From: Flavobacterium sp.
Lineage (GTDB): Bacteria > Bacteroidota > Bacteroidia > Flavobacteriales > Flavobacteriaceae
Direction: 5' to 3'
Length of the DNA: 64,000 bases
Assembly (NCBI RefSeq): GCF_027531705.1
Contig: NZ_JAPZSP010000007.1
Span: 1-64,000 of the forward strand
The first letter of the stretch is position 1. The number at the start of each line of letters is the position of its first letter. Below the pieces are notes generated by a model. It worked only from the letters and a program-made list of their open reading frames with translations, was not told where the DNA came from and did not search any database. Shown here one piece after another: positions 28,196-35,952 of this stretch. Position numbers and translations under genes: made by a program.

Positions 28196-29878
28196 ATGTC
28201 AGAAGAAAAGTCACTCAATTTTATTGAACAAATCATAGAAGAAGATTTAAAAAATGGTTTGTCTAATGATAAACTTCGTTTTCGTTTTCCGCCTGAACCA
28301 AACGGATATTTACACGTTGGTCATGCGAGTGCTATTTGTTTAAATTTTGGCTTAGGAATTGATTATCAAGCGCCAGTAAATTTGCGTTTTGATGATACCA
28401 ATCCTGCAAAAGAAGAACAGGAATTTGTTGACGCAATCAAAAGAGATGTAGAGTGGCTTGGTTTTAAATGGGATAAAGAATGTTATGCCTCTGATTATTT
28501 TCAAGAATTATACGATTGGGCAGTTCAGTTTATTAAAGATGGAAAAGCCTATGTTGATAGCCAATCTTCTGAAGAAATGGCTATTCAAAAAGGATCACCA
28601 ACAACTCCAGGAACCGATTCTCCATACAGAAATCGTTCGGTTGAAGAGAATTTAGACCTTTTTGAAAGAATGAAAAATGGAGAATTTCCAAATGGAACAC
28701 ACATTCTTCGTGCTAAGATAAGTATGGGCGCTAATAATATGTTGATGCGTGATCCAATTATGTATCGAATTTTACATGCTCATCATCATAGAACTGGTGA
28801 TAAATGGTGTATTTACCCTATGTACGATTGGGCACATGGCGAAAGTGACTATTTAGAACAAATTTCACATTCGTTTTGTACGTTAGAATTTTTGCCACAC
28901 AGAGAATTGTACGATTGGTTTTTAAATCAAATTTATGATAGTAATAAAGTGCGTCCAAAGCAACGTGAATTTGCCAGAAGAAATCTTTCGCATACTGTAG
29001 TTTCTAAAAGAAAACTATTGCAATTAGTTCAAGAAAAGCACGTTACTTCTTGGGATGATCCAAGAATGAGCACTATTTCAGGAATGAGAAGACGTGGTTA
29101 TACACCAGCATCAATACGAAATTTTGCCAATACAATCGGAATCGCAAAACGTACAAATCTTATAGATGTTTCACTTTTAGAGTTCTGTGTTCGCGAAGAT
29201 TTGAACAAAACAGCTCCAAGAGTTATGGCGGTTTTAAACCCTGTAAAATTGGTAATTACAAATTATCCTGATGGAAAAGAAGAAAGTTTAGAAGCTGAAA
29301 ACAGTCAAGAAGATGCTAGTTTAGGTTTCAGACAAGTGCCTTTTTCTAGAGAATTATATATAGAAAGAGAAGATTTTCAAGAGGAAGCCAATAAGAAATT
29401 TTTCCGTTTGACTTTAGGTACTGAAGTTCGTTTAAAAAATGCTTATATCATTAAAGGAGAATCAGTTGTAAAAGATTCGGAAGGAAATATCACTGAAATT
29501 CACTGTACTTACGACGAAGATTCTAGAAGCGGAAGTGGAACAGAAGCAAGCCAAAGAAAAGTAAAAGGAACCATTCATTGGGTTTCAATAAAACACGCAA
29601 TTGAAGCTGAAGTTCGTCTGTATGACCGACTTTTTACTCACGAAAATCCTGATGGTGATAAAGATGTAGATTTTAAAGAATACATTAACCCAAACTCTTT
29701 AGAAGTAATTACAGGATATCTTGAACCAAGTTTGGCTTCTGCAAAAGATGGTGAAAGATTTCAATTTCAACGATTAGGATATTATTGTGTTGATAAAGAT
29801 TCTTCTTCAGAAAAATTAGTTTTTAACAAAACAGTTGGCTTAAGAGATACTTGGGCAAAAGTGGAAAGTAAAGAATAA
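28196..29878 (+). CDS. glnS: Glutamine-tRNA ligase
   Basis: 560 residues, the normal size for class I GlnRS, which charges tRNA-Gln with glutamine. The ATP-binding HIGH-type motif is FPPEPNGYLHVGHAS near residue 35, and the KMSKS-type loop appears as VVSKRKLLQL near 268. The anticodon-binding beta-barrel region follows from about 340 (NPVKLVITNYP, KVKGTIHWVS). The ATG at 28196 is chosen because it gives MSEEKSLNFIEQII, the usual N terminus; a TTG at 28178 lies in the promoter. The gene is divergent from the spr operon and ends in an intrinsic terminator. Confidence 0.96.
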   Translation: MSEEKSLNFIEQIIEEDLKNGLSNDKLRFRFPPEPNGYLHVGHASAICLNFGLGIDYQAPVNLRFDDTNPAKEEQEFVDAIKRDVEWLGFKWDKECYASDYFQELYDWAVQFIKDGKAYVDSQSSEEMAIQKGSPTTPGTDSPYRNRSVEENLDLFERMKNGEFPNGTHILRAKISMGANNMLMRDPIMYRILHAHHHRTGDKWCIYPMYDWAHGESDYLEQISHSFCTLEFLPHRELYDWFLNQIYDSNKVRPKQREFARRNLSHTVVSKRKLLQLVQEKHVTSWDDPRMSTISGMRRRGYTPASIRNFANTIGIAKRTNLIDVSLLEFCVREDLNKTAPRVMAVLNPVKLVITNYPDGKEESLEAENSQEDASLGFRQVPFSRELYIEREDFQEEANKKFFRLTLGTEVRLKNAYIIKGESVVKDSEGNITEIHCTYDEDSRSGSGTEASQRKVKGTIHWVSIKHAIEAEVRLYDRLFTHENPDGDKDVDFKEYINPNSLEVITGYLEPSLASAKDGERFQFQRLGYYCVDKDSSSEKLVFNKTVGLRDTWAKVESKE

Positions 29879-29901
29879 TTTCAAAATAGTTTTTATTTAT
29901 G

Positions 29902-29925
29902 AAACCCAGCAGAAATGTTGGGTTT
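29902..29925 (+). terminator. Intrinsic terminator of glnS
   Basis: AAACCCAGCA and TGTTGGGTTT pair (one G-T) around a GAAA tetraloop, followed by TTTTT, 23 bases after the glnS stop. Confidence 0.85.
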
Positions 29926-30156
29926 TTCTATTATATAAAGTTTCTATAGTTATTTAATTTTAATAGAAATTCACTATTAAAAACGACCTTCATATTTTAA
30001 TTCTAATCAATTTTTAAAAATCAAGCAACATAATCAACCAAACCGCTTATAAACGTTCATTATTTCGCTTTAAAATGATTTTCGATTCTTTAACGGTGAT
30101 TTAACACTACGACATGATAAAATTTTGTAATTTTAGAATAATTAAAACATAAAGTT

Positions 30157-30486
30157 ATGTCAAGTAAAAATGGAAATAGCATTTTAGCAATTTTAGCAGG
30201 TGCTGCAATAGGAGTTGGGTTAGGAATTTTATTTGCACCTGACAAAGGTTCAAAAACAAGAGAAAAACTAAAAGAAGGTTTTGATGATTTAAAAGGAGAA
30301 GCCAAAACCAAGTGGGATGCTCTTGAAGAAGAAACCAAAGAAAAATTTTCTAAAACCAAAGATGACTTGAAAGAAACGGTAGAAAATTTACTTTCCAATT
30401 CAAGTTACAAAGCGGAAGAAGCAATCACATTTTTAGAAGAAAAATTAGCCGAATTAAAAAAGGAAAACGCAAAACTTCAGAAATAA
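30157..30486 (+). CDS. YtxH domain protein
   Basis: 109 residues. A Gly-rich hydrophobic segment at about 8-28 (ILAILAGAAIGVGLGILFAP) is followed directly by DKGSKTREKL, the standard YtxH layout. The rest is a long amphipathic, charged helix (about 35-109) that is likely a coiled coil. YtxH proteins are small membrane-anchored proteins often induced by general stress; the molecular role is not known. The stop overlaps the next start by one base (TAATGG), so the next gene is likely coupled. Confidence 0.87.
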   Translation: MSSKNGNSILAILAGAAIGVGLGILFAPDKGSKTREKLKEGFDDLKGEAKTKWDALEEETKEKFSKTKDDLKETVENLLSNSSYKAEEAITFLEEKLAELKKENAKLQK

Positions 30487-30836
30487 TGGCTTTTGAAGAA
30501 CTAAAAGAAAATACAGATGCCATTCAAGAAAATGCCAAAGCTTATATAGATAGCAGTTTAGCATACTACAAACTTTGGGGTTTTAAAGTGGCTATGAAAT
30601 CAACTACACTAATGCTCAAGTTTTTCTTGATAGCATTGTGCTTGATGATTGTTTTACTTTTTATTTCTATTGCAGGAGCAATGGCTTTAGGACAATTATT
30701 TGATAGTTATCCTCTTGGATTTCTTGCTGTTGCAGGAGTTTATTTGGTATTGGCGTTGTTATTGTTTTTAGTAAAAGATAAAATAGTAGAAGGTCCAATT
30801 TTAGAGAAATTTTCAGAAATATTTTTTAATGATTAA
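30486..30836 (+). CDS. Small membrane protein resembling holin-X/phage-holin family proteins
   Basis: 116 residues. A soluble helical N terminus of ~40 residues (FEELKENTDAIQENAKAYID) precedes two hydrophobic segments, at about 44-72 and 78-98. The layout matches the 'phage holin family/holin superfamily III-like' proteins that accompany YtxH genes in Bacteroidota. No phage genes are near, so this is a cellular envelope protein, not a lysis protein. It lies between the YtxH gene and an 84-residue gene, apparently in one transcript. Confidence 0.72.
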   Translation: MAFEELKENTDAIQENAKAYIDSSLAYYKLWGFKVAMKSTTLMLKFFLIALCLMIVLLFISIAGAMALGQLFDSYPLGFLAVAGVYLVLALLLFLVKDKIVEGPILEKFSEIFFND

Positions 30837-30839
30837 CTT

Positions 30840-31094
30840 ATGGAAACAAAAAAATATTCCTCTTACGCACAAATTGAAAATGATTTGGAAATTCTGAAAG
30901 TTGAAAAAGAACTCTATTATCAAAAAATGCTTTTAAGTGTTGAAAAAACCAAAGAAAGTATTCTTCCTTCCAAATCGATATCTTTTCTTGGAAATTTGTA
31001 TCAAAAAGCATTTTCTGGAACGTATGGAACACTTTTAAAAATAGCAATTCCTTATATTATCAATTGGTATATAAACAGAAAAAGAGGCGATTAA
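30840..31094 (+). CDS. Small conserved protein, third gene of YtxH operon
   Basis: 84 residues. It starts METKKYSSYAQIENDLEILKVEKELYYQKML, a predicted helix, and ends with a short hydrophobic stretch (LLKIAIPYIINWYINRK) that could associate with the membrane. The pattern resembles the small DUF6327-like proteins of flavobacteria, but I recall that family only tentatively. It starts three bases after the holin-like gene. The stop codon lies in the loop of an intrinsic terminator that closes the operon. Confidence 0.68.
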   Translation: METKKYSSYAQIENDLEILKVEKELYYQKMLLSVEKTKESILPSKSISFLGNLYQKAFSGTYGTLLKIAIPYIINWYINRKRGD

Positions 31095-31101
31095 GCCTCT
31101 T
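31084..31101. terminator. Bidirectional intrinsic terminator
   Basis: AGAGGC-GATTAA-GCCTCT with A residues before and T residues after can end both converging transcripts, the YtxH operon (+) and the SPFH gene (-). The loop contains the stop codon of the 84-residue gene. Confidence 0.85.
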
Positions 31102-31121
31102 TTTTTATCTGAAATATTACA

Positions 31122-32108
31122 TTAAACTTCGTCAGTTGGATTAGAAGTATCACTAGGATTAAAATCAGTTGAAGTGTGATCATTTTTTGCTTTCACACGT
31201 TTTGGTTGGTTTTTCATAGTTTCACCAATTTGGTTACTTGCCGTAAAACTTGCCACCATATTATTCAACATATCGCTTCCAGCTTGCGGTGAATTTGGTA
31301 ATAAAATCAAATTCGAATTAGTATCTGCACCAATTGCTTGTAAAGTATCATAATGTTGTGTAACTACGATTAATGCAGAAGCTTCTTGAGAATTAATTCC
31401 AACAGAATTCAATACTTCAACACTTTCTACCAATCCACGAGCAATTTCTCTTCTTTGGTCGGCAATACCTTGACCTTGCAATTTTTTACTTTCTGCTTCC
31501 GCTTTTGCTTTTGCAACAATTCTAATACGTTGAGCTTCAGATTCAAATTCAGCAGCCGTTTTTTCTCTATCAGCTGCGTTGATTCTGTTCATCGCATTTT
31601 TAACTTGAATATCGGGATCAATATCGGTTACTAAAGTATTGATAATGTCATAGCCGTAAGTTGTCATTGCTTCGTTCAATTCACGTTTTACAGCAATAGC
31701 AATATCGTCTTTTCTAACAAAAACGTCATCCAAAATCAATTTAGGAACTTCGGCACGAACTACGTCAAAAACATACGCAGTAATCTGATCGTGAGGATAT
31801 TCTAATTTGTAAAAAGCTTCATAAACTTTGTCTTGAATAACTTTAAACTGAACCGAAACTTTCATTTTGATAAACACGTTATCTTTAGTTTTAGTTTCAA
31901 TCAAGACATCTAATTGTTGAATTCTTAAGTTAACTCGACCAGCAACTCTGTCAATAACCGGAATTTTAAGTTGTAAACCTGAGTTTCTAATACTCGTAAA
32001 TTTTCCAAAACGCTCAATAACGACAGCGGTTTGTTGTTTTACAGTAAAAAAAGAGGAAAGCAGAATAAAAATTCCCAATCCTAAAAAGAAATAGATAAAT
32101 ACGTTCAT
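31122..32108 (-). CDS. SPFH/stomatin-like (paraslipin, QmcA-type) membrane protein
   Basis: 328 residues. One N-terminal membrane segment (about 2-20) precedes an SPFH/Band 7 domain at about 20-200 (QQTAVVIERFGKFTSIRNSGLQLKIP, VNLRIQQLDV). A long Ala/Glu-rich helix follows (about 175-240, FESEAQRIRIVAKAKAEAESK). Proteins of this family form large membrane rings or scaffolds linked to protease control and membrane organisation. Usually a NfeD-like gene is adjacent; none is present. The C-terminal ~50 residues are polar and variable. Confidence 0.92.
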   Translation of the reverse strand: MNVFIYFFLGLGIFILLSSFFTVKQQTAVVIERFGKFTSIRNSGLQLKIPVIDRVAGRVNLRIQQLDVLIETKTKDNVFIKMKVSVQFKVIQDKVYEAFYKLEYPHDQITAYVFDVVRAEVPKLILDDVFVRKDDIAIAVKRELNEAMTTYGYDIINTLVTDIDPDIQVKNAMNRINAADREKTAAEFESEAQRIRIVAKAKAEAESKKLQGQGIADQRREIARGLVESVEVLNSVGINSQEASALIVVTQHYDTLQAIGADTNSNLILLPNSPQAGSDMLNNMVASFTASNQIGETMKNQPKRVKAKNDHTSTDFNPSDTSNPTDEV

Positions 32109-32210
32109 TTGTTATTTTGATTAATTTGTTATAACTATTATACGCACAAAATATCAATATGTTACAAATAAAATTAAATGGCTTATTCTTTTTTTAAAAA
32201 CTAATTAATA

Positions 32211-32218
32211 TATATTTG
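32211..32218 (+). promoter_or_regulatory. Putative -7 promoter element of the 32.3-34.2 kb operon
   Basis: TATATTTG matches TAnnTTTG and lies 38 bases before the lipoprotein ATG. A -33 element is not obvious. Confidence 0.42.
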
Positions 32219-32256
32219 TCAGATTTTTAAAACTAAATTTATTTAACAAAAGTATT

Positions 32257-32979
32257 ATGAAAAAAAATTTAATGTTTTTCTTTATGATTGGTTCACTTAT
32301 GCTAACCAGTTGTGTAAAGGAAGAACCCGTATCTTGTGTTTTGCCATCAGTAGAAACGACAAGTAATTCTCCAGTAATTTCAGGAGGAACAATTAATTTA
32401 TCTACACCATTAATTCAAGATACTTCGTATAGTTACAGTTGGAGTGGTCCTAATGGTTTTAGTTCAAGTTTACCAAACCCTACAATTAATAATGCAACAG
32501 CAGCAATGGCTGGAGATTATAAATTAAAAGTAAAAAAAGGAATATGTGAAAGTATTGAGAGTGTTGTAACTATGGAGGTTATTCCAAATCCTGTTGCATG
32601 TAATCCTACTAATAATACAATGAGTTATTCAGGAGGAGTGCTTGATCCAATTACGTTTACTTCTATTTATTCATCAGTAAGTTCCGGTAATTATACTTTA
32701 AATGCAGATGGAAATGACGATATTGAGCTGATTTTTTACAATGGAAATACTCCTGCAACTGGATTATACAATATTAAAGATTGGACTTCAACTCTTGCTA
32801 GTAATGAGGTTGGTTTAACGTTGTTAAAATCGGGATACTTTTTTTCAGCTAATTCGGGTGTTGTATCTGTCACATTGGTTAATAATAAACTAACTTTTGC
32901 TTTTTGTGAAGTATTATTCAATTCCTCACAAGCATTTCCAGTTGTTGTAAAGGGTTCTGCTAAAATAACTAAACCTTAA
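32257..32979 (+). CDS. Putative lipoprotein with Ig/PKD-like domain
   Basis: 240 residues. A lipoprotein signal ends in MLTSCVKEEP, with Cys at about residue 19. The region at about 28-105 resembles Ig-like domains of Bacteroidota surface proteins (YSYSWSGPNGFSSSLPNP, AAMAGDYKLKVKKGICES). The remaining ~130 residues (YTLNADGNDDIELIFYNGN, GYFFSANSGVVSVTLVNN) look like a second beta-rich domain that I do not recognise. It is the first of three closely spaced same-strand genes encoding envelope proteins. Confidence 0.65.
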   Translation: MKKNLMFFFMIGSLMLTSCVKEEPVSCVLPSVETTSNSPVISGGTINLSTPLIQDTSYSYSWSGPNGFSSSLPNPTINNATAAMAGDYKLKVKKGICESIESVVTMEVIPNPVACNPTNNTMSYSGGVLDPITFTSIYSSVSSGNYTLNADGNDDIELIFYNGNTPATGLYNIKDWTSTLASNEVGLTLLKSGYFFSANSGVVSVTLVNNKLTFAFCEVLFNSSQAFPVVVKGSAKITKP

Positions 32980-32983
32980 ACTT

Positions 32984-33565
32984 ATGAAAAAGATAGTATT
33001 GCTGTTTTTATTTTTGGTAAGTTCATTAAGTTCATTTTCTCAAAATTCTTACTTCGTTGATAAGAAAGGCGGAAGAACAATAATGGATAATCAATCTGTT
33101 AGAGTTATTTTAATCGACAAAAGAATATCCTATTCATTACCAGGTAAAACTTGGGAAAAATATGTAAAGTTTGACGATTTAGATTATGCAGTTGTTGGTT
33201 CTAGTTTATTAAGGTCTTTTAAGTTAAATAATAAAAGACCACATAGCGTCTTTTTTGTTTTTGGAGAAAAAGAAGACAAACAATTAATAGGTGTAAAAAT
33301 CACTACAACTGTAACAAGCGGAAGATCTTCCTATTCAACAGATTCTTATCGATTGCTTGTAATTGATAGTAATCAAATGATTATTGATGATGTAAATTTT
33401 AATTCAAGTGCTAAAAGCTCAAAAAAGGGTGACAAGGAAAAGGTAGCTCCAATGGTCGAAAAACATTTTTCAGATTGTCCTGATGTATTAGCTAAACTAG
33501 AAATATATAGGACATCAATAGAAGGGTTTTTTACTGACACAACATATATCAATTGCAAAAAATAA
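32984..33565 (+). CDS. Secreted protein, unknown
   Basis: 193 residues with a clear signal peptide (MKKIVLLFLFLVSSLSSFSQ). The mature part is a mix of beta strands and charged loops (KTWEKYVKFDDLDYAVVGSS, HSVFFVFGEKEDKQLIGVKI). A Cys pair near the end (DCPDVLAKLEIY ... TYINCKK) could form a disulfide. I recognise no family. It starts four bases after the lipoprotein gene and precedes an outer-membrane barrel, so the three products may act together in the envelope. Confidence 0.62.
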   Translation: MKKIVLLFLFLVSSLSSFSQNSYFVDKKGGRTIMDNQSVRVILIDKRISYSLPGKTWEKYVKFDDLDYAVVGSSLLRSFKLNNKRPHSVFFVFGEKEDKQLIGVKITTTVTSGRSSYSTDSYRLLVIDSNQMIIDDVNFNSSAKSSKKGDKEKVAPMVEKHFSDCPDVLAKLEIYRTSIEGFFTDTTYINCKK

Positions 33566-33570
33566 ATAAA

Positions 33571-34245
33571 ATGAAAAAATATTACTTTATAACTCTATTA
33601 GTAGTTTCTTTAAATGCATACAGTCAAGCGCCAAGGGCTTTTTATGTAACAGCGGGGTTTTCCCAATCAGCTTTAGAATCAAAAGATTTGTTATCGACTG
33701 CTGGAGCTGGTTTTATGGCAGGTGTAGATTTTAATTTTGGATATCATCAAACATATAATTATCAAGTTGAAATTTTATATAATGAAAACATCTTAAACCT
33801 AAAAACTACTGATGTTAATCTTTTAGAAGTTAAAGAATCAAAATACAAATATTCAAATATTGAATTAGGTTTTTATGTTAACTATTATTTTATTAAACCT
33901 GACGAAGATAAATTTTATCTTGGCACACAATTAGGCGGTTTTGTATCTTTTCTTGATCCAATTCAACCTTCAAAAGGTGCAGATGTAAACGGAGAATTAT
34001 ACTTACCCTACTTACTTGAAGAAAATGACTTGCAGAAAACTTCTCAATTTAATTACGGACCAGGATTAGGTCTAACGGGTGGTTATAACAAATTTAGATT
34101 TGATTTAAGATATAGTATGGGGTTTGCAAATATATTATCGGGAGTTCAAACCGATAGTTTTAATGATAATAATATTTATACAGGTCCAATATTAGAAGCT
34201 AAAACAAGAGGAATTTCTTTTGGTATAAGTTATGAAGTTTTCTAG
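33571..34245 (+). CDS. Outer-membrane beta-barrel protein (PorT-like family)
   Basis: 224 residues from the ATG at 33571, five bases after the previous stop. The upstream TTG at 33553 would overlap the previous gene. The signal peptide MKKYYFITLLVVSLNAYSQ is followed by alternating strands typical of small barrels (KYSNIELGFYVNYYFIK, LYLPYLLEENDLQ, FNYGPGLGLTGGYNKFRFDLRYSMGF). It ends in an aromatic residue (GISFGISYEVF), as barrels normally do. It closes the three-gene operon and converges on gltX across a shared terminator. Confidence 0.75.
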   Translation: MKKYYFITLLVVSLNAYSQAPRAFYVTAGFSQSALESKDLLSTAGAGFMAGVDFNFGYHQTYNYQVEILYNENILNLKTTDVNLLEVKESKYKYSNIELGFYVNYYFIKPDEDKFYLGTQLGGFVSFLDPIQPSKGADVNGELYLPYLLEENDLQKTSQFNYGPGLGLTGGYNKFRFDLRYSMGFANILSGVQTDSFNDNNIYTGPILEAKTRGISFGISYEVF

Positions 34246-34259
34246 ATAAAAAAAGAAAA

Positions 34260-34277
34260 GCCCTGAAATTTCAGGGC
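34260..34277. terminator. Bidirectional intrinsic terminator
   Basis: GCCCTGAAATTTCAGGGC is a perfect palindrome flanked by A-rich sequence on the left and eight T residues on the right. It serves the converging barrel gene (+) and gltX (-). Confidence 0.9.
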
Positions 34278-34285
34278 TTTTTTTT

Positions 34286-35809
34286 CTATAAACTTGCTAT
34301 CGCTTTTTCCAATCGCTTAATAGTTTCATCTTTTCCAATCATTTCTACTATATCAAAAAGATGTGGACCTTTCAAAGCACCAACCAAACTCAATCGGAAA
34401 GGTTGCATTACTTTTCCCATTCCAATTTCGTTTTTTGTCATCCAATCTTTTACAATCGTTTCGATAGTTACCGATGTGAAATCTCCAATATTTTCTAGTA
34501 CTGAAATCAATTGTTGCATTAAATTTGGTGTTTCTTCTTTCCAATTTTTAGCTGCTTTTTCATCATACGATGTTGGTGCAACAAAGAAATAATCTGATAA
34601 TTCCCAGAAATCTGAAACGAAATTTGCTCGTTCTTTTATTAAGGAAACTACTTTCGTTAACTTTTCTTCTGTCACACTGAGCGCAGTCGAAGTGCCTTTT
34701 TCAGCCAAAATAGGAGCGAAGGCTTTTGCCAAATTTTCATCACTTTGTTTTTGCAAATATTGATGATTAAACCATTTATTTTTCTCAGGATCAAATTTAG
34801 CTCCAGCTTTATGAACTCTATTCAAATCAAATTTTTCAGCCAATTCTTCTAACGTAAATAATTCTTGATCGGTTCCGTCATTCCAGCCTAATAAGGCTAA
34901 AAAATTTACAACTGCTTCTGGGAAAAAACCTTTTTCTCTATAGCCATCCGATTTTGTCATGCTGGAAGCATCTGTCCATTCTAATGGAAAAACAGGAAAT
35001 CCCATTTTGTCGCCATCACGTTTTGATAATTTTCCGTTTCCAATTGGTTTTAAAATCAATGGTAAATGGGCAAATTCTGGCGCTTCCCAACCAAATGCTC
35101 TATATAGTAAAATGTGTAATGGCATTGATGGCAGCCATTCTTCACCACGAATTACATGTGAGGTTTCCATCAAATGATCATCAACAATATTGGCTAAATG
35201 ATACGTCGGCATTCCGTCAGATTTGAACAAAACTTTATCGTCTAACAAATTGCTTTCAAATTTTATATCACCACGAATAATGTCATGCAAATGCAAAGTT
35301 TCATCAACAGGTGTTTTAAAACGAATAACATAATCTTGTCCAGCCGCAATTCTTTTTTCGGTTTCTTCTTTTGAAATTACTAACGAAGTATCCAATTTTT
35401 CACGATTGCTCCAATTGTATATAAATGTCTTTCCTTCAGCCTCATATTGTTTTCTCAACGTATCTAAACTTTCTGCCGTGTCAAATGCATAGTAAGCATT
35501 TCCAGACGCAATCAATTGATCCGCATATTGCTTGTATAAAGTTTTGCGTTCAGACTGACGATAAGGGCCAAATTTTTCATTCTTTCCAACGGTTTCACTT
35601 GGCGCGATTCCTAACCAATCTAAAGCTTCCATAATATATTGTTCTGCTCCAGGAACAAAACGATTTTGATCGGTATCTTCAATTCGTAAATAGAAGATAC
35701 CATTATTTTTTTTGGCAAATAAATAATTAAAAAGCGCAGTTCGAACTCCGCCAATATGTAAAGGTCCAGTCGGACTTGGTGCAAAACGCACACGAACTTG
35801 TTTAGACAT
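34286..35809 (-). CDS. gltX: Glutamate-tRNA ligase
   Basis: 507 residues, class I GluRS, which charges tRNA-Glu. The HIGH-type motif is FAPSPTGPLHIGGVRTALFN near the start, and the KMSKS-type motif is GNGKLSKRDGDKMG near 260. The C-terminal helical anticodon-binding part ends LFDIVEMIGKDETIKRLE. A short dispersed repeat (34672-34696) is read in frame near residue 375 as GTSTALSV, adding a polar loop in the anticodon-binding region. The reading frame is intact. It stands alone between two convergent/divergent neighbours. Confidence 0.96.
   Translation of the reverse strand: MSKQVRVRFAPSPTGPLHIGGVRTALFNYLFAKKNNGIFYLRIEDTDQNRFVPGAEQYIMEALDWLGIAPSETVGKNEKFGPYRQSERKTLYKQYADQLIASGNAYYAFDTAESLDTLRKQYEAEGKTFIYNWSNREKLDTSLVISKEETEKRIAAGQDYVIRFKTPVDETLHLHDIIRGDIKFESNLLDDKVLFKSDGMPTYHLANIVDDHLMETSHVIRGEEWLPSMPLHILLYRAFGWEAPEFAHLPLILKPIGNGKLSKRDGDKMGFPVFPLEWTDASSMTKSDGYREKGFFPEAVVNFLALLGWNDGTDQELFTLEELAEKFDLNRVHKAGAKFDPEKNKWFNHQYLQKQSDENLAKAFAPILAEKGTSTALSVTEEKLTKVVSLIKERANFVSDFWELSDYFFVAPTSYDEKAAKNWKEETPNLMQQLISVLENIGDFTSVTIETIVKDWMTKNEIGMGKVMQPFRLSLVGALKGPHLFDIVEMIGKDETIKRLEKAIASL
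34672..34696. repeat. Short dispersed repeat read in frame inside gltX
   Basis: The sequence GTCACACTGAGCGCAGTCG followed by AAGTGC matches the wording of a short repeat common in intergenic parts of Flavobacterium genomes, as far as I recall. It is richer in GC than the surrounding gene. On the minus strand it encodes GTSTALSV between two helices of GltX. No other copy was seen in this window. Confidence 0.6.
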
Positions 35810-35952
35810 GGTTGTAAATTTTGGTCAAAGATACAACTGTCATTGAAATTGTCATTGCTATTGAAATTGATTTTTTCGTTTAGTAAAGATTTAACTTTTA
35901 TTGTAAGTAGAAATTATTACTTTTATCGGTTATAAACAAATGATTAACAATT

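Noticed and set aside
30486-30836. Holin-like gene as a phage remnant
   Set aside because: No phage genes are near and the YtxH/holin-like/small-protein trio is a normal cellular operon in this phylum.
35940-35952. ATG just before the DUF4175 gene as its start
   Set aside because: It is out of frame and runs into a stop within 14 codons.
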